Origin: Planctomycetota bacterium
Lineage (GTDB): Bacteria; Planctomycetota; UBA8742; SKZP01; JAIOTL01
Assembly (NCBI GenBank): GCA_021106775.1
Contig: JAIOTL010000437.1
Span: forward strand, 1-13,484
Direction of reading: 5' to 3'
Length of the DNA: 13,484 nucleotides
The stretch's first letter is position 1. Each line of letters starts with the position of its first letter. Shown one piece after another: positions 1 to 7,573 of the stretch. Below the pieces are notes generated by a model. That model searched no databases. It was not told the origin of the DNA and saw only the letters and a program-made list of their open reading frames with translations. The position numbers were made by a program, and so were the translations under genes.

Positions 1-374
1 CCCACGATTTTCATGTTCGCAGGTACGATGTTTTTGAAAACACCTAATTTTGGCTGGTCATATGTTTCATATTGCGATGCAGCAAAACTCGGTGCTTTAG
101 CATCTTCTTTGGTTTCAAATTCCTGAAATTCTTCGCTGACTTCTTCGAACATTTCTTCATTCTGAGCATCAGAGGAGAATGGGCCCGTGCTTTTTTGCTC
201 AGTGATATCCTCTTTTTCAGCATCACGAGGAATGCTTGCAGTCATTTCACCTGCATACTCGTTGATTGGAAAAGTACTTTTACAATTGGGACAGCGGATT
301 TTCTTGCCGACAAATTCTTTGTCAACATTCATTTTTTGTTCACAATGGGGACATTGCGTGATAATTTTTCCCAT
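1..374 (-). CDS. MJ0042-type zinc-ribbon protein, N-terminal part (cut by window edge)
   Basis: The frame is open from the ATG at 374 to the window edge, giving 124 full codons of the N-terminus. Residues 6-40 form a zinc ribbon with C8-P-H-C11 and C28-P-N-C31, the pattern of MJ0042-type ribbons found at the start of many bacterial proteins that go on to a transmembrane or regulatory domain. After it comes an acidic, low-complexity linker (about residues 45-95) rich in Glu, Asp and Ser. An AAAGGG-like ribosome site lies just before the start. The gene follows pgk on the same strand after a 149-bp AT-rich gap. The ribbon is clear; the function of the whole protein cannot be told because the C-terminal part is missing. 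It could be a membrane-anchored or regulatory protein. Confidence 0.8.
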   Translation of the reverse strand, partial: MGKIITQCPHCEQKMNVDKEFVGKKIRCPNCKSTFPINEYAGEMTASIPRDAEKEDITEQKSTGPFSSDAQNEEMFEEVSEEFQEFETKEDAKAPSFAASQYETYDQPKLGVFKNIVPANMKIV

Positions 375-464
375 TATTTATCCCTTTCAAAATAGGTAAA
401 AACAAATATTCAAAGATATTAATTGTTCAGAATTTAACCGAAATTAAAACGAAACGATAACATA

Positions 465-498
465 TTAATACTTATAAATATTAATATGCAAGTATTAA
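465..498. repeat. 9-bp perfect inverted repeat in AT-rich gap
   Basis: TTAATACTT (465-473) and AAGTATTAA (490-498) are perfect inverted repeats around a 16-nt AT-rich spacer that itself contains a TAAATATTAATA-like stretch. The site lies 26 bp past the pgk stop codon and about 90 bp before the start of the zinc-ribbon gene. It is too AT-rich, and lacks a following T-run on the minus strand, to be a strong intrinsic terminator. It could be a protein-binding site, a weak transcript 3' end, or chance in AT-rich sequence. Nothing else stands out in the 375-523 gap. Confidence 0.35.
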
Positions 499-523
499 GG
501 TAATTTTATTAAAGAATGATTTG

Positions 524-1702
524 TTAATTGTCGATAGCGGCGATTCCAGGCAGTGTTTTTCCTTCGAGAAACTCAAGCGCAGCACCGCCACCAGTGCTGA
601 TATGACTGATTTTATCGGCAATTCCAAATTTCTCGACAGCAGCAACGGCATCTCCACCGCCAACGATAGTCAAACCATCGGTTTTCGCAAAAGCCTGGCA
701 AATGCTGCATGTGCCAGTCTCAAACGCATCACGCTCGAAAACTCCAACAGGTCCGTTGAAAAGAATCGTTTTCGCGTTCAAAATCTCGTTTGAAAACTGT
801 TCAACCGTCTTCGGACCAATGTCAAAACCTGTAAGATTGTCAGGGATTTCACGCTCAACAACGCTCGTTTCAGATTTCGAGCTGGTAATGTCTGAGGCAA
901 TGACGTGGTCAACCGGCAGAATCACTTTCAATCCGCAACTTTCCCATTCTTTGAGCATTTTCCTTGTTTTTTCGAGCAAATCCTGCTCAACGCGACTTTT
1001 GCCGATTTTAACACCTTTCGCAGCCAAAAAAGTAAAAGCCATCGCGCCGCCGATACAGAAAACATCAAAGTTTTTCGATAGATTTTCGAAAATCGGTAAT
1101 TTATCAGAAACTTTCGCTCCTCCCAGAACTGCAAGAACAGGTTTTTTCGGGTTTTTGAAAAAAGTTCCCAAATTTTGAATTTCATTGAAAACGAGATAAC
1201 CCGCAGCGGATGGAATGTATTTAGGAGGAATAATCATCGACGCTTCTGCTCGATGCATTGTGCCAAATGCTTCACAAACGAAGAAATCAGCCAATTTCGC
1301 GAGCTTTTTACCGAATTCCTCGCAGCCAGCTTTTTCTTCTTTGTGGAAACGCAGGTTTTCGAGCAAAATTACATCTCCTGGCATGAGTTTTGCGCATATT
1401 TCTTCAACCTCAGAGCCGATGCAGTCTTCAAGTGTTCGTACATCTTTCCCCAAAATCCTCGACAATTCTCTGCCAACCGGTTTCATGCTTAATTCAGGTA
1501 CAATTTCGCCTTTCGGTCTTCCAAGATGGCTGATTAATATCACGGATACGCCATCTGCTAAAAGTTTGTTAATTGTTGGTTTCGCAGCATGAAGTCGTGC
1601 GGAACTCTGAACTTTGCCGTCTTTAATTGGCACATTAAAATCAACTCTCAGCAAAACTCGCTTCCCTTTGAAATCAAAATCATCTATACTTTTTACCGTC
1701 AT
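524..1702 (-). CDS. pgk: Phosphoglycerate kinase
   Basis: A full-length 392-residue phosphoglycerate kinase, the usual bacterial size. It transfers phosphate from 1,3-bisphosphoglycerate to ADP in cytoplasmic glycolysis, and the reverse in gluconeogenesis. Family motifs are present in order: RVDFNVP (19-25), the substrate arginine R36, HLGRPKG (59-65), ENLRFHKEE (115-123), AFGTMHRA (145-152), GGAKVSDK (194-201), FNGPVGVFE (315-323), GGGDAVAAV (348-356) and STGGGAALEFLEG (369-381). Some positions differ from the commonest form (ARLHAAKPTI for TRIRAALPTI; HRAEAS for HRAHAS), but the key arginines remain. A GAAAGG ribosome site precedes the ATG. The start is only 21 bp from the divergent start at 1724, so the pgk promoter must lie inside the neighbouring gene. 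No other glycolytic gene is in the window. Confidence 0.97.
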   Translation of the reverse strand: MTVKSIDDFDFKGKRVLLRVDFNVPIKDGKVQSSARLHAAKPTINKLLADGVSVILISHLGRPKGEIVPELSMKPVGRELSRILGKDVRTLEDCIGSEVEEICAKLMPGDVILLENLRFHKEEKAGCEEFGKKLAKLADFFVCEAFGTMHRAEASMIIPPKYIPSAAGYLVFNEIQNLGTFFKNPKKPVLAVLGGAKVSDKLPIFENLSKNFDVFCIGGAMAFTFLAAKGVKIGKSRVEQDLLEKTRKMLKEWESCGLKVILPVDHVIASDITSSKSETSVVEREIPDNLTGFDIGPKTVEQFSNEILNAKTILFNGPVGVFERDAFETGTCSICQAFAKTDGLTIVGGGDAVAAVEKFGIADKISHISTGGGAALEFLEGKTLPGIAAIDN

Positions 1703-1723
1703 TGGAAACCTTTCAGATTAGAT

Positions 1724-2623
1724 ATGAAACCCAAAAGAATACACACGCTCATTGAGCATTCGGCACTGATTGCAAACGAATTTACTTCGAATGCTGCAAA
1801 AACGCAACGTTTATATGAAAATGCGAACATAATTGCAGGATTCAAAGGACATGCAAACTCCTTAAAACACTTGCTTGCAAGGATTTGTCAGGAATCTGGG
1901 ATAAAACTCGATTTTTTTGATGAACAGGGATTAAAGCAGAAGATTTTTAGTGATGAATCGGTTTCAGCGGCGTTGTTTTTCCAGAATTTGTTTCCACCCT
2001 TGCAGAATTTTCGCAATAAACATGTCCACTGGGCAAAATTTCGGCATGATGATTGGGTTCGTCAGCGGATAAATTATTCGTTTATAAATTCTGCGAATCT
2101 TGGTACAGAGTCTTATTCACCTATGCTCGAACTCGCTGAGATTCTCCGCATGCAGGAGATTTTAGGCAATTGTTCGGACAAGAATTTTACTTTGCTCTTT
2201 GTACCAGACAAGCCTGAATCGCCCGTATCTGCTCATTCTGCGATAATTGCTGCGGTTTTGCTCGATATGCATGTTAATTTGATGCTTCCCGAATCGCATC
2301 CCCTTGATTTCGAGGTTGTTTCCAAAGCTGAAACTCTCGCGTTCAGAAAAAACAAGAATTTCAGGTTGTTTCCGACACCTAATCCAAAGGTTTTAGAGGA
2401 AAGCGATGTAATCTTACGGGTATCGTGGGCTCAGCTTGCTGACGATTACAAATTTCACGTGCAAATGAATCTTTTTAATGAGATGAAAAAATCGTGGAAT
2501 GAGAATTTAATTCCCGATAATTCGAAGGTTTTACGTGCTTTTTCATATCCGCATTTCACAACAGCAAACACTGCATTTATCGAACAGGCATTGCGGAAAC
2601 TCCTAAATTATCTGATGAATTAG
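1724..2623 (+). CDS. Carbamoyltransferase-fold protein lacking catalytic motifs (putative pseudoenzyme)
   Basis: A 299-residue cytoplasmic protein of about the size of aspartate/ornithine carbamoyltransferases (OTC). The order of elements fits that family: residues 34-64 align with the STRTR region, SFINSANLGTESYSPMLELAE (119-139) with the conserved HPxQ segment, FTLLFVPD (155-162) with the start of the second Rossmann-like domain, VSAHSAIIAAVLLDMHVNLM (168-187) with the helix and strand after it, and SDVILRVSWAQ (227-237) with the 'ADVVYTDVW' segment. However, the carbamoyl-phosphate loop STRTR, the HPxQ motif (here YSPM) and the HCLP motif (here about FSYPHF, 273-278) are not recognisable. 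I infer a non-catalytic or repurposed relative. The ATG at 1724 is chosen because the OTC-like region begins soon after; an in-frame ATG at 1589 would add 45 residues lying wholly in pgk. No strong ribosome site is visible. The family assignment is from pattern only and is uncertain. Confidence 0.6.
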   Translation: MKPKRIHTLIEHSALIANEFTSNAAKTQRLYENANIIAGFKGHANSLKHLLARICQESGIKLDFFDEQGLKQKIFSDESVSAALFFQNLFPPLQNFRNKHVHWAKFRHDDWVRQRINYSFINSANLGTESYSPMLELAEILRMQEILGNCSDKNFTLLFVPDKPESPVSAHSAIIAAVLLDMHVNLMLPESHPLDFEVVSKAETLAFRKNKNFRLFPTPNPKVLEESDVILRVSWAQLADDYKFHVQMNLFNEMKKSWNENLIPDNSKVLRAFSYPHFTTANTAFIEQALRKLLNYLMN

Positions 2624-4017
2624 AAATAAATAATGATAGAAAATTGCGCTGCTCCAGAATCTTTGTAAATGGTCTCATTTAGTGCGATTTGATAGGTAAT
2701 TTTAGCCATCAGCCAGACTTCGACGAAATTCGCATAAACCGGCAAAGTACCGCGCAATTCTGTATGCAAGAATCCAAAACGTCCTGAATCACTCCAATAA
2801 TCTTGGTTATAATTCAGCATAACAATGAAAAAGTTATTCAAACCAGCGAAAAATCTGTAATCCGTGCCTGTGCCGGAATCATAATCCATCACAATCTCAA
2901 GACCATAGTTTAGCTTAATTTCTTCGATTTCTAAAACATTCAGACACTCCGCAATGTTGTTGGCATCAGGTAAAGACTGCATCCTGAATATAAATTCACT
3001 GCTGTTTTCACTGCCATTAAACTGATTAATAAATTGATAATCCCTGAAACCGACGGTTATGCGTTCGTAAAAAGTAACATCAAGCGAGAAAATACCGGCA
3101 ATTTCATCATGTTCATGCACCCATTGCTGTAAAAGACTAAATTCCGCCCGGAATTTCAAACCCTCTGCCGAATAAAAATCAGTCCCAGCACAATAATTGT
3201 AATAAATATCTTCCTCGCCTGCTGAAAACCCGTTTAGAGTTGGCATTCCGTAAGCGAAGTCGAGTTTAAGGTAGATTCCAAGATGGTTGCCAAGCTGATT
3301 GTTTCGCAAAACCTCATCAAGCTTGTCTTTCAGCAAACTGTATCCTTTTTCGTCCCGTCTTATCTCGAGCTCAAGAGCTTCGTAGTCCTGCTTCTTGACA
3401 AACAATTCCTCAGAAAGTGCGCGATTTTCATTCTCAAGTTTCTGCTTTTCAATCAGAGTATCCGCCAGCAAATCCTCCAACTCACGAAGCTCAAAAGGTG
3501 ATTCGGTTTTGTCATCTTCATCAGTTTTTTCCGGTTTTTCCTCAGGATTCATAGCTTCTTCAGGATTTTTCACATAAGATTTCTTAAATGGTACATATGG
3601 CAAAAGCTTGCATAAATCACCAGCTTCAGCCTTGCCGTAATCATCTTTCGACAAAATTCGCCCAATACATTCCTCCTGCAGAACCTCGATAAGCTCAATC
3701 TTCGTTATAATGTGGTTTTTTCGGAAAACTTCAAGTCTGAATCCCTGTTTTAATCCGTCTTCCCAGCCGCCGTTTATCAGCAGAAGTTTGCATTCAGCGG
3801 TATCAACAGCTAAAACCTTGAAATATTGCTGTCCGCGTTTCAATCTTTCGAGTTCATCAAGCTTGTCCAACAGCCCTTTTATCTCGTCCTCTGACATGAC
3901 CTTAATGCGTCCGGGTTTCGTCTGTGTCTGCGGAGATTCCTCTTTGTCTGCATCCTGCGCCAACGCTGGCAAAACAAGTATAAGCACGTACAGCAATGAA
4001 ATTAAAAGTTTTTTCAT
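2620..4017 (-). CDS. Exported coiled-coil / putative outer-membrane beta-barrel protein
   Basis: A 465-residue exported protein of unrecognised family. Residues 1-20 are a classical signal peptide (MKK, then a hydrophobic run ending ALA before Q21). Residues 65-138 look like a small beta domain ('FKVLAVDTAECKLLLINGG' and 'GLKQGFRLEVFRKN') similar in layout to the FlgT C-terminal/SH3-like domains of envelope proteins, with D-L-C at its end. An acidic linker rich in Pro, Glu and Asp (150-175) leads to a charged coiled coil (about 177-237). Residues 245-465 alternate polar and hydrophobic residues, are rich in Tyr, Phe and Gly, and end in IIIYF, as expected of an outer-membrane beta barrel with a C-terminal aromatic. 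It is the last gene of the S41-M48 operon, 36 bp after the M48 stop. Its stop codon overlaps that of the convergent gene. The barrel is inferred, not proven. Confidence 0.8.
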   Translation of the reverse strand: MKKLLISLLYVLILVLPALAQDADKEESPQTQTKPGRIKVMSEDEIKGLLDKLDELERLKRGQQYFKVLAVDTAECKLLLINGGWEDGLKQGFRLEVFRKNHIITKIELIEVLQEECIGRILSKDDYGKAEAGDLCKLLPYVPFKKSYVKNPEEAMNPEEKPEKTDEDDKTESPFELRELEDLLADTLIEKQKLENENRALSEELFVKKQDYEALELEIRRDEKGYSLLKDKLDEVLRNNQLGNHLGIYLKLDFAYGMPTLNGFSAGEEDIYYNYCAGTDFYSAEGLKFRAEFSLLQQWVHEHDEIAGIFSLDVTFYERITVGFRDYQFINQFNGSENSSEFIFRMQSLPDANNIAECLNVLEIEEIKLNYGLEIVMDYDSGTGTDYRFFAGLNNFFIVMLNYNQDYWSDSGRFGFLHTELRGTLPVYANFVEVWLMAKITYQIALNETIYKDSGAAQFSIIIYF

Positions 4018-4053
4018 GCGATACCTAAAATTGTGAGAATTTCAATGATTATA

Positions 4054-5745
4054 CTATTCTGTGCTGATTTTCGCATTATTTAGTTCCTCAAGCGTACTTA
4101 GCACAACAAGTCGGAAAAAAAGCGAGATATTTTTGTTATTTAGTGCCTTTCTCAAAAAAACTTTCGCTTTCTCAATATCTTCGATTCGCAATGGTTGTAG
4201 AAGTTTCATTGCCCGGATGTATTGTATCTCAGGGATTAAATCATGATTCTTCGCTGCATTTTCAAGCTGAGTTTCTATATCTTTCTCATCTTCAACGGAC
4301 AAATATCCTTTATCCTGGTAACTTTCAATAATCGCATCAGCTTTGTAAATTGCGGTTTTACCCGAAAAAGTTCCGATTTCGGTATAAATCTCCTTTATAA
4401 GCAAAACAGAAGTAGCAGCAATAATGGCTATAAATATAGAAAACAGAATCTTCATTTGTCGATTAAAACCATCGTTGATTTTAACATTATACTCAGCAGC
4501 ATACAGAAAATTGATGCGGGACTGAAGCGAACCATGTGTTATTGAAGGTTTTGAGAGTATCCCACCGCCATAAATCCGCGCGATACCGTACAAAGCATCT
4601 ATAAACGAGTTGTTGCCGATAAGATTGGCAGCAAACAAATCTGCCTGCCTTTCAAATCTTCGTGAAATATACCCGATTAAAAACCCAAACATCGATATCA
4701 AGCCTATTGCAGTGAACATTTCTCTTAAAGCAAGAATGTTGGAGGATGAAAAATTAAAGAAAAATCCTAATCTCAAAGACAAAGGTTCAAGAATAAGAAA
4801 GCTGATAAATATGAAAGAAATAAGCGACAAGAAATATATTTTCAGATGACCTTTATTCGCATGCCCAAGTTCGTGCGCAAAAACACCTTTAATTTCCTCA
4901 TGAGTAAAGTTATTCAATATTGCGTCTGTAATAAAAACATATCTTACTTTCGAGAAGAAGCCCACTACCATTGCATTGGGTATTTTCAACTCACCTGTCT
5001 GCCAGAGCAGAATATTTCGATACTTCACTTTTGCTTTTTGTGCAATTTCATGGAGTTCTTGTTTCATCGGCGATTCAGGCATAATTTTGGCACGTAGAAT
5101 TAATCTGATGAGAAATGGGAAACAAATTGCAATAATTACAACTGGCAACAACATCAGAACCGTTGAAACTGCGGGTGCTGAGAATTCCAGACTGCCGAAA
5201 AAGTCTGATTTTCCATCAATTGTCGAAAACACAAATTCCGCAATGGAAATCAATAACATCAACGGAAGCGGAATGAGCAGAAGTCGCAGATTGAAATCAA
5301 TGTATTGGATAAAAGAGAAATCTTCTCTGCGGGCGATTCTGTCGATTTTGTAGAGTGAAAATAAAATAAGCAAATAATTGAGAATTGCAGGAAATACGAA
5401 CAGTAATTCCTTCACAACCGGTATTTTGCCAAGTGAAATGCCAAAAACGTCAATATCGATTATAAAATGTCGCCAATTGAACTTTATTACGAGCAAAACA
5501 AACATGGCAAATGCAAAAGCAAGAACCGTGCTGCGAAGCAGGTTGGCAAGACGATAATTTTTGTTGCGAATGTTTTTTATGGCAAAATAACCAGCAATTC
5601 GACCAACACACCAAACTAATGCTGAGACTAGAAGAAATCCAGCCAGACTATTCAATGGGCTTAAATATCCACCGTCACCAATCGCCGATGAATCAACAAG
5701 CGTGTAAAGAATATACGATGCAATTAGATAAAAAAATATCAACAT
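4054..5745 (-). CDS. M48 family membrane metalloprotease with helical C-terminal extension
   Basis: A 563-residue integral-membrane zinc peptidase of the M48 family (HtpX/Ste24-like), which cleaves membrane or misfolded proteins. The zinc site is HELGH (291-295), with the third ligand in SRRFERQADLFAA (E365). TGELKIPNAMVVGF (250-263) before it and THGSLQSRINFL (403-414) after it are the usual flanking M48 segments. There are about six hydrophobic segments before the catalytic domain (roughly 1-18, 34-55, 70-88, 112-132, 154-173, 195-218), two inside it (303-320, 344-360) and one after it (431-450). Residues 465-563 form a soluble helical tail that resembles TPR repeats. An AGAAGG ribosome site 8 nt before the ATG supports this start. 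It lies 25 bp after the S41 stop, so the two proteases are co-transcribed. Confidence 0.92.
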   Translation of the reverse strand: MLIFFYLIASYILYTLVDSSAIGDGGYLSPLNSLAGFLLVSALVWCVGRIAGYFAIKNIRNKNYRLANLLRSTVLAFAFAMFVLLVIKFNWRHFIIDIDVFGISLGKIPVVKELLFVFPAILNYLLILFSLYKIDRIARREDFSFIQYIDFNLRLLLIPLPLMLLISIAEFVFSTIDGKSDFFGSLEFSAPAVSTVLMLLPVVIIAICFPFLIRLILRAKIMPESPMKQELHEIAQKAKVKYRNILLWQTGELKIPNAMVVGFFSKVRYVFITDAILNNFTHEEIKGVFAHELGHANKGHLKIYFLSLISFIFISFLILEPLSLRLGFFFNFSSSNILALREMFTAIGLISMFGFLIGYISRRFERQADLFAANLIGNNSFIDALYGIARIYGGGILSKPSITHGSLQSRINFLYAAEYNVKINDGFNRQMKILFSIFIAIIAATSVLLIKEIYTEIGTFSGKTAIYKADAIIESYQDKGYLSVEDEKDIETQLENAAKNHDLIPEIQYIRAMKLLQPLRIEDIEKAKVFLRKALNNKNISLFFRLVVLSTLEELNNAKISTE

Positions 5746-5770
5746 ATATAAAACCTTCTAAAGTCTGGAA

Positions 5771-7279
5771 TCATTCATTTGCAGATTCAGCACTTTCATT
5801 TGAAATCTCAGAATTGGGTATTTCACCCTTGAAAAGATTTATCGCTGCCTGAAGCTGTTTGTCAACCAGCTTTTCATCGAGAATATTTTGCTCATTCTCA
5901 GTGAGAAATGGTGGATTCCCGATAATCTCCTCAACATGATGCAGTACATAAACAAAATTGTCTTCTCGTACCGACAACGATATTTCAACATCAGGTTTAA
6001 TTCCACCACGATAGAAATTTTCGGAATCGTAGAGCTTTAACGGTGTTTTGTCATACGGACAATATTCAAATTCCGGATAAATAACTTCATCGAACAATGT
6101 ACCACATTTCGGGCAGTACATCTGTTTTGTATTTTTCTGGATACAACGTCCTGAAGGCGTGAAATAAAGGGCGGTTGTGAGTTTTATCTTGGAGATTTTA
6201 TCGAAAATTTTCAGTTGGTATATGTTCTGAACCTTGCCCTTACCATATGTTCGTTTCCCGACAATTGATGCCCTTTGATGATCTTGCAGGGCACCAGCCA
6301 GGATTTCCGATGCTGATGCTGACATTTCATTCACGAGCAAAACAAGCGGAATATCAGGAAATATCGAATCTTCAGCAGTTTTGTACGAGAAATTGTTCTC
6401 AGCATTTCTGCCTGCGGTGTAAACAATCAGTTTATCTTTGGGCAGGAAATAATCGACGATTTTATTCACGATAAAAAGTTGACCACCACGATTAAATCGA
6501 ATATCAACAATCAGCCCCTGAATTTTCTCGGTGTTTATCAGGTTTTTAAGTTCATTTTCAAAATCGTCAGCAGTTGTATCCTGAAAACCAGTAAGACGCA
6601 GGTATCCTATCTTCTTATCAGCAACATCAATCGATTTAACACCAACAACCGAAGGACTGACAATAATCTTACGAACAAGCATAAAGTCGAGGATTTCATC
6701 AGTTTTCCAACGTTTAATCGTCAGAATAACTTCACTGTCTTCTACTCCACTCAACTTTTCTACTGCTTCTTCCGCAGATTTAAACAATGCGTCTTTCCCG
6801 TCAATTTTAAGAATTTTATCGCCAGATTTAATTCCAGCTAGTAATGCTGGCGAATCAGGCATCGGAGTTAGAATGCGCAAATGATTGTCATCCTCAAGCT
6901 TTATCTGCACGCCGATACCAGCGAATTTGCCGGTTGTCGCTTTGTCAAACTTCATTACCTTCGGTGGAGGATAAAAAGAGGAATATACATCATCAAGCGA
7001 CTTTATCATACCGTCAATCGCCTTAAAATAAAGCTGCTCAGAATCGATTTTCTCCTTGTAAAAATTCTCTTCGATTAAGTTATGTGCCTGCTTAATCGGT
7101 ACGTCCTCGTCAATATTGGAGCCTTCGCGAATCAGCCAGGCAGCAAGGAAACCTATCAGGAAAATACTCGGTAAAAACCAAATTATGTTGTTTTCCGGCT
7201 TTTTATTTACCTTCAAAGAAGTTTTTGCTTGAGTTTGTTCTGCGATGCCTGTCGGTATATGCTCTGTTGGTTTTTCCAT
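5771..7279 (-). CDS. S41 C-terminal processing protease with zinc-ribbon insertion
   Basis: A 502-residue membrane-anchored serine protease of the S41 (CtpA/Tsp) family, acting outside the inner membrane on the C-termini of envelope proteins. A 32-residue N-terminal segment precedes one membrane helix (about 32-50) with no cleavage site. Then come the N-terminal helical region (60-105), a PDZ domain (about 115-203, with GKFAGIGVQI and GDKILKIDG) and the protease core. By alignment with E. coli Tsp, SASASEI gives catalytic S322 and YGKGKVQ gives K347 and Q351. The usual DLRNNPGG reads DIRFNRGG (259-266). Unusually, between PSGRCIQ (375-381) and GGIKPDVEI (425-433) lies an insertion with C389-P-K-C392 and C407-P-Y-D410, followed by KTPL, a zinc-ribbon-like unit. 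The gene is first in the S41-M48-barrel operon. The ATG has only a weak AGCAAAG ribosome site. Confidence 0.93.
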   Translation of the reverse strand: MEKPTEHIPTGIAEQTQAKTSLKVNKKPENNIIWFLPSIFLIGFLAAWLIREGSNIDEDVPIKQAHNLIEENFYKEKIDSEQLYFKAIDGMIKSLDDVYSSFYPPPKVMKFDKATTGKFAGIGVQIKLEDDNHLRILTPMPDSPALLAGIKSGDKILKIDGKDALFKSAEEAVEKLSGVEDSEVILTIKRWKTDEILDFMLVRKIIVSPSVVGVKSIDVADKKIGYLRLTGFQDTTADDFENELKNLINTEKIQGLIVDIRFNRGGQLFIVNKIVDYFLPKDKLIVYTAGRNAENNFSYKTAEDSIFPDIPLVLLVNEMSASASEILAGALQDHQRASIVGKRTYGKGKVQNIYQLKIFDKISKIKLTTALYFTPSGRCIQKNTKQMYCPKCGTLFDEVIYPEFEYCPYDKTPLKLYDSENFYRGGIKPDVEISLSVREDNFVYVLHHVEEIIGNPPFLTENEQNILDEKLVDKQLQAAINLFKGEIPNSEISNESAESANE

Positions 7280-7421
7280 AAAAAACTTTGCTTAATCGGT
7301 TATTTGAATCTCAACAAATCCTAGTTACGAGAATTACACATTAACATATTTGAAAATAAGTAAAAGGACTGACATCTCTGTTGCTTTCTCTGCAAAATCT
7401 TGAAAATCTTATAAACAATGT

Positions 7422-7550
7422 AGTACTGTGTTTCAGGAGATTTATGTATTGGTAGGACAAGCTTCCTAGCCTGTCAAAGAGATACTCAAAGTGTCAGGCA
7501 AGATGCCTGACCTACCGTTTATTAATCAAAATTAATGTAACATTGCAGTA
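7422..7550 (-). repeat. Palindromic repeat element, copy A (inverted relative to copy B)
   Basis: The core at 7451-7516 starts GGTAGG and ends CCTACC. Each half carries a small hairpin: CAGGCA-aga-TGCCTG (7495-7509) and CAAGCT-tcct-AGCCTG (7458-7473, one mismatch). Read on the minus strand, its first 23 bases after position 7517 match copy B at 11818. Similarity to copy B continues without gaps for about 40 bp on one side (about 30 of 40 identical, up to TACTGCAATG) and less well on the other (CACAGTAC). The element starts 23 nt past the stop of the AAA ATPase gene, in the same orientation as that gene. It holds no coding frame, so it is REP-like or MITE-like. It fills most of the 294-bp gap between 7280 and 7573; I see no other clear site there. 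Confidence 0.75.
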
Positions 7551-7573
7551 GTGGGAACAGAATTGTTTAAAAA

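Noticed and set aside
72..399. Two plus-strand open frames at the left edge
   Set aside because: They lie antisense to the zinc-ribbon gene, which has a convincing C-x2-C...C-x2-C pattern on the minus strand.
1589..1723. In-frame ATG at 1589 that would extend the carbamoyltransferase-like protein by 45 residues
   Set aside because: The extension lies wholly inside pgk, has no ribosome site, and adds residues before the point where the family similarity begins. ATG 1724 is preferred.
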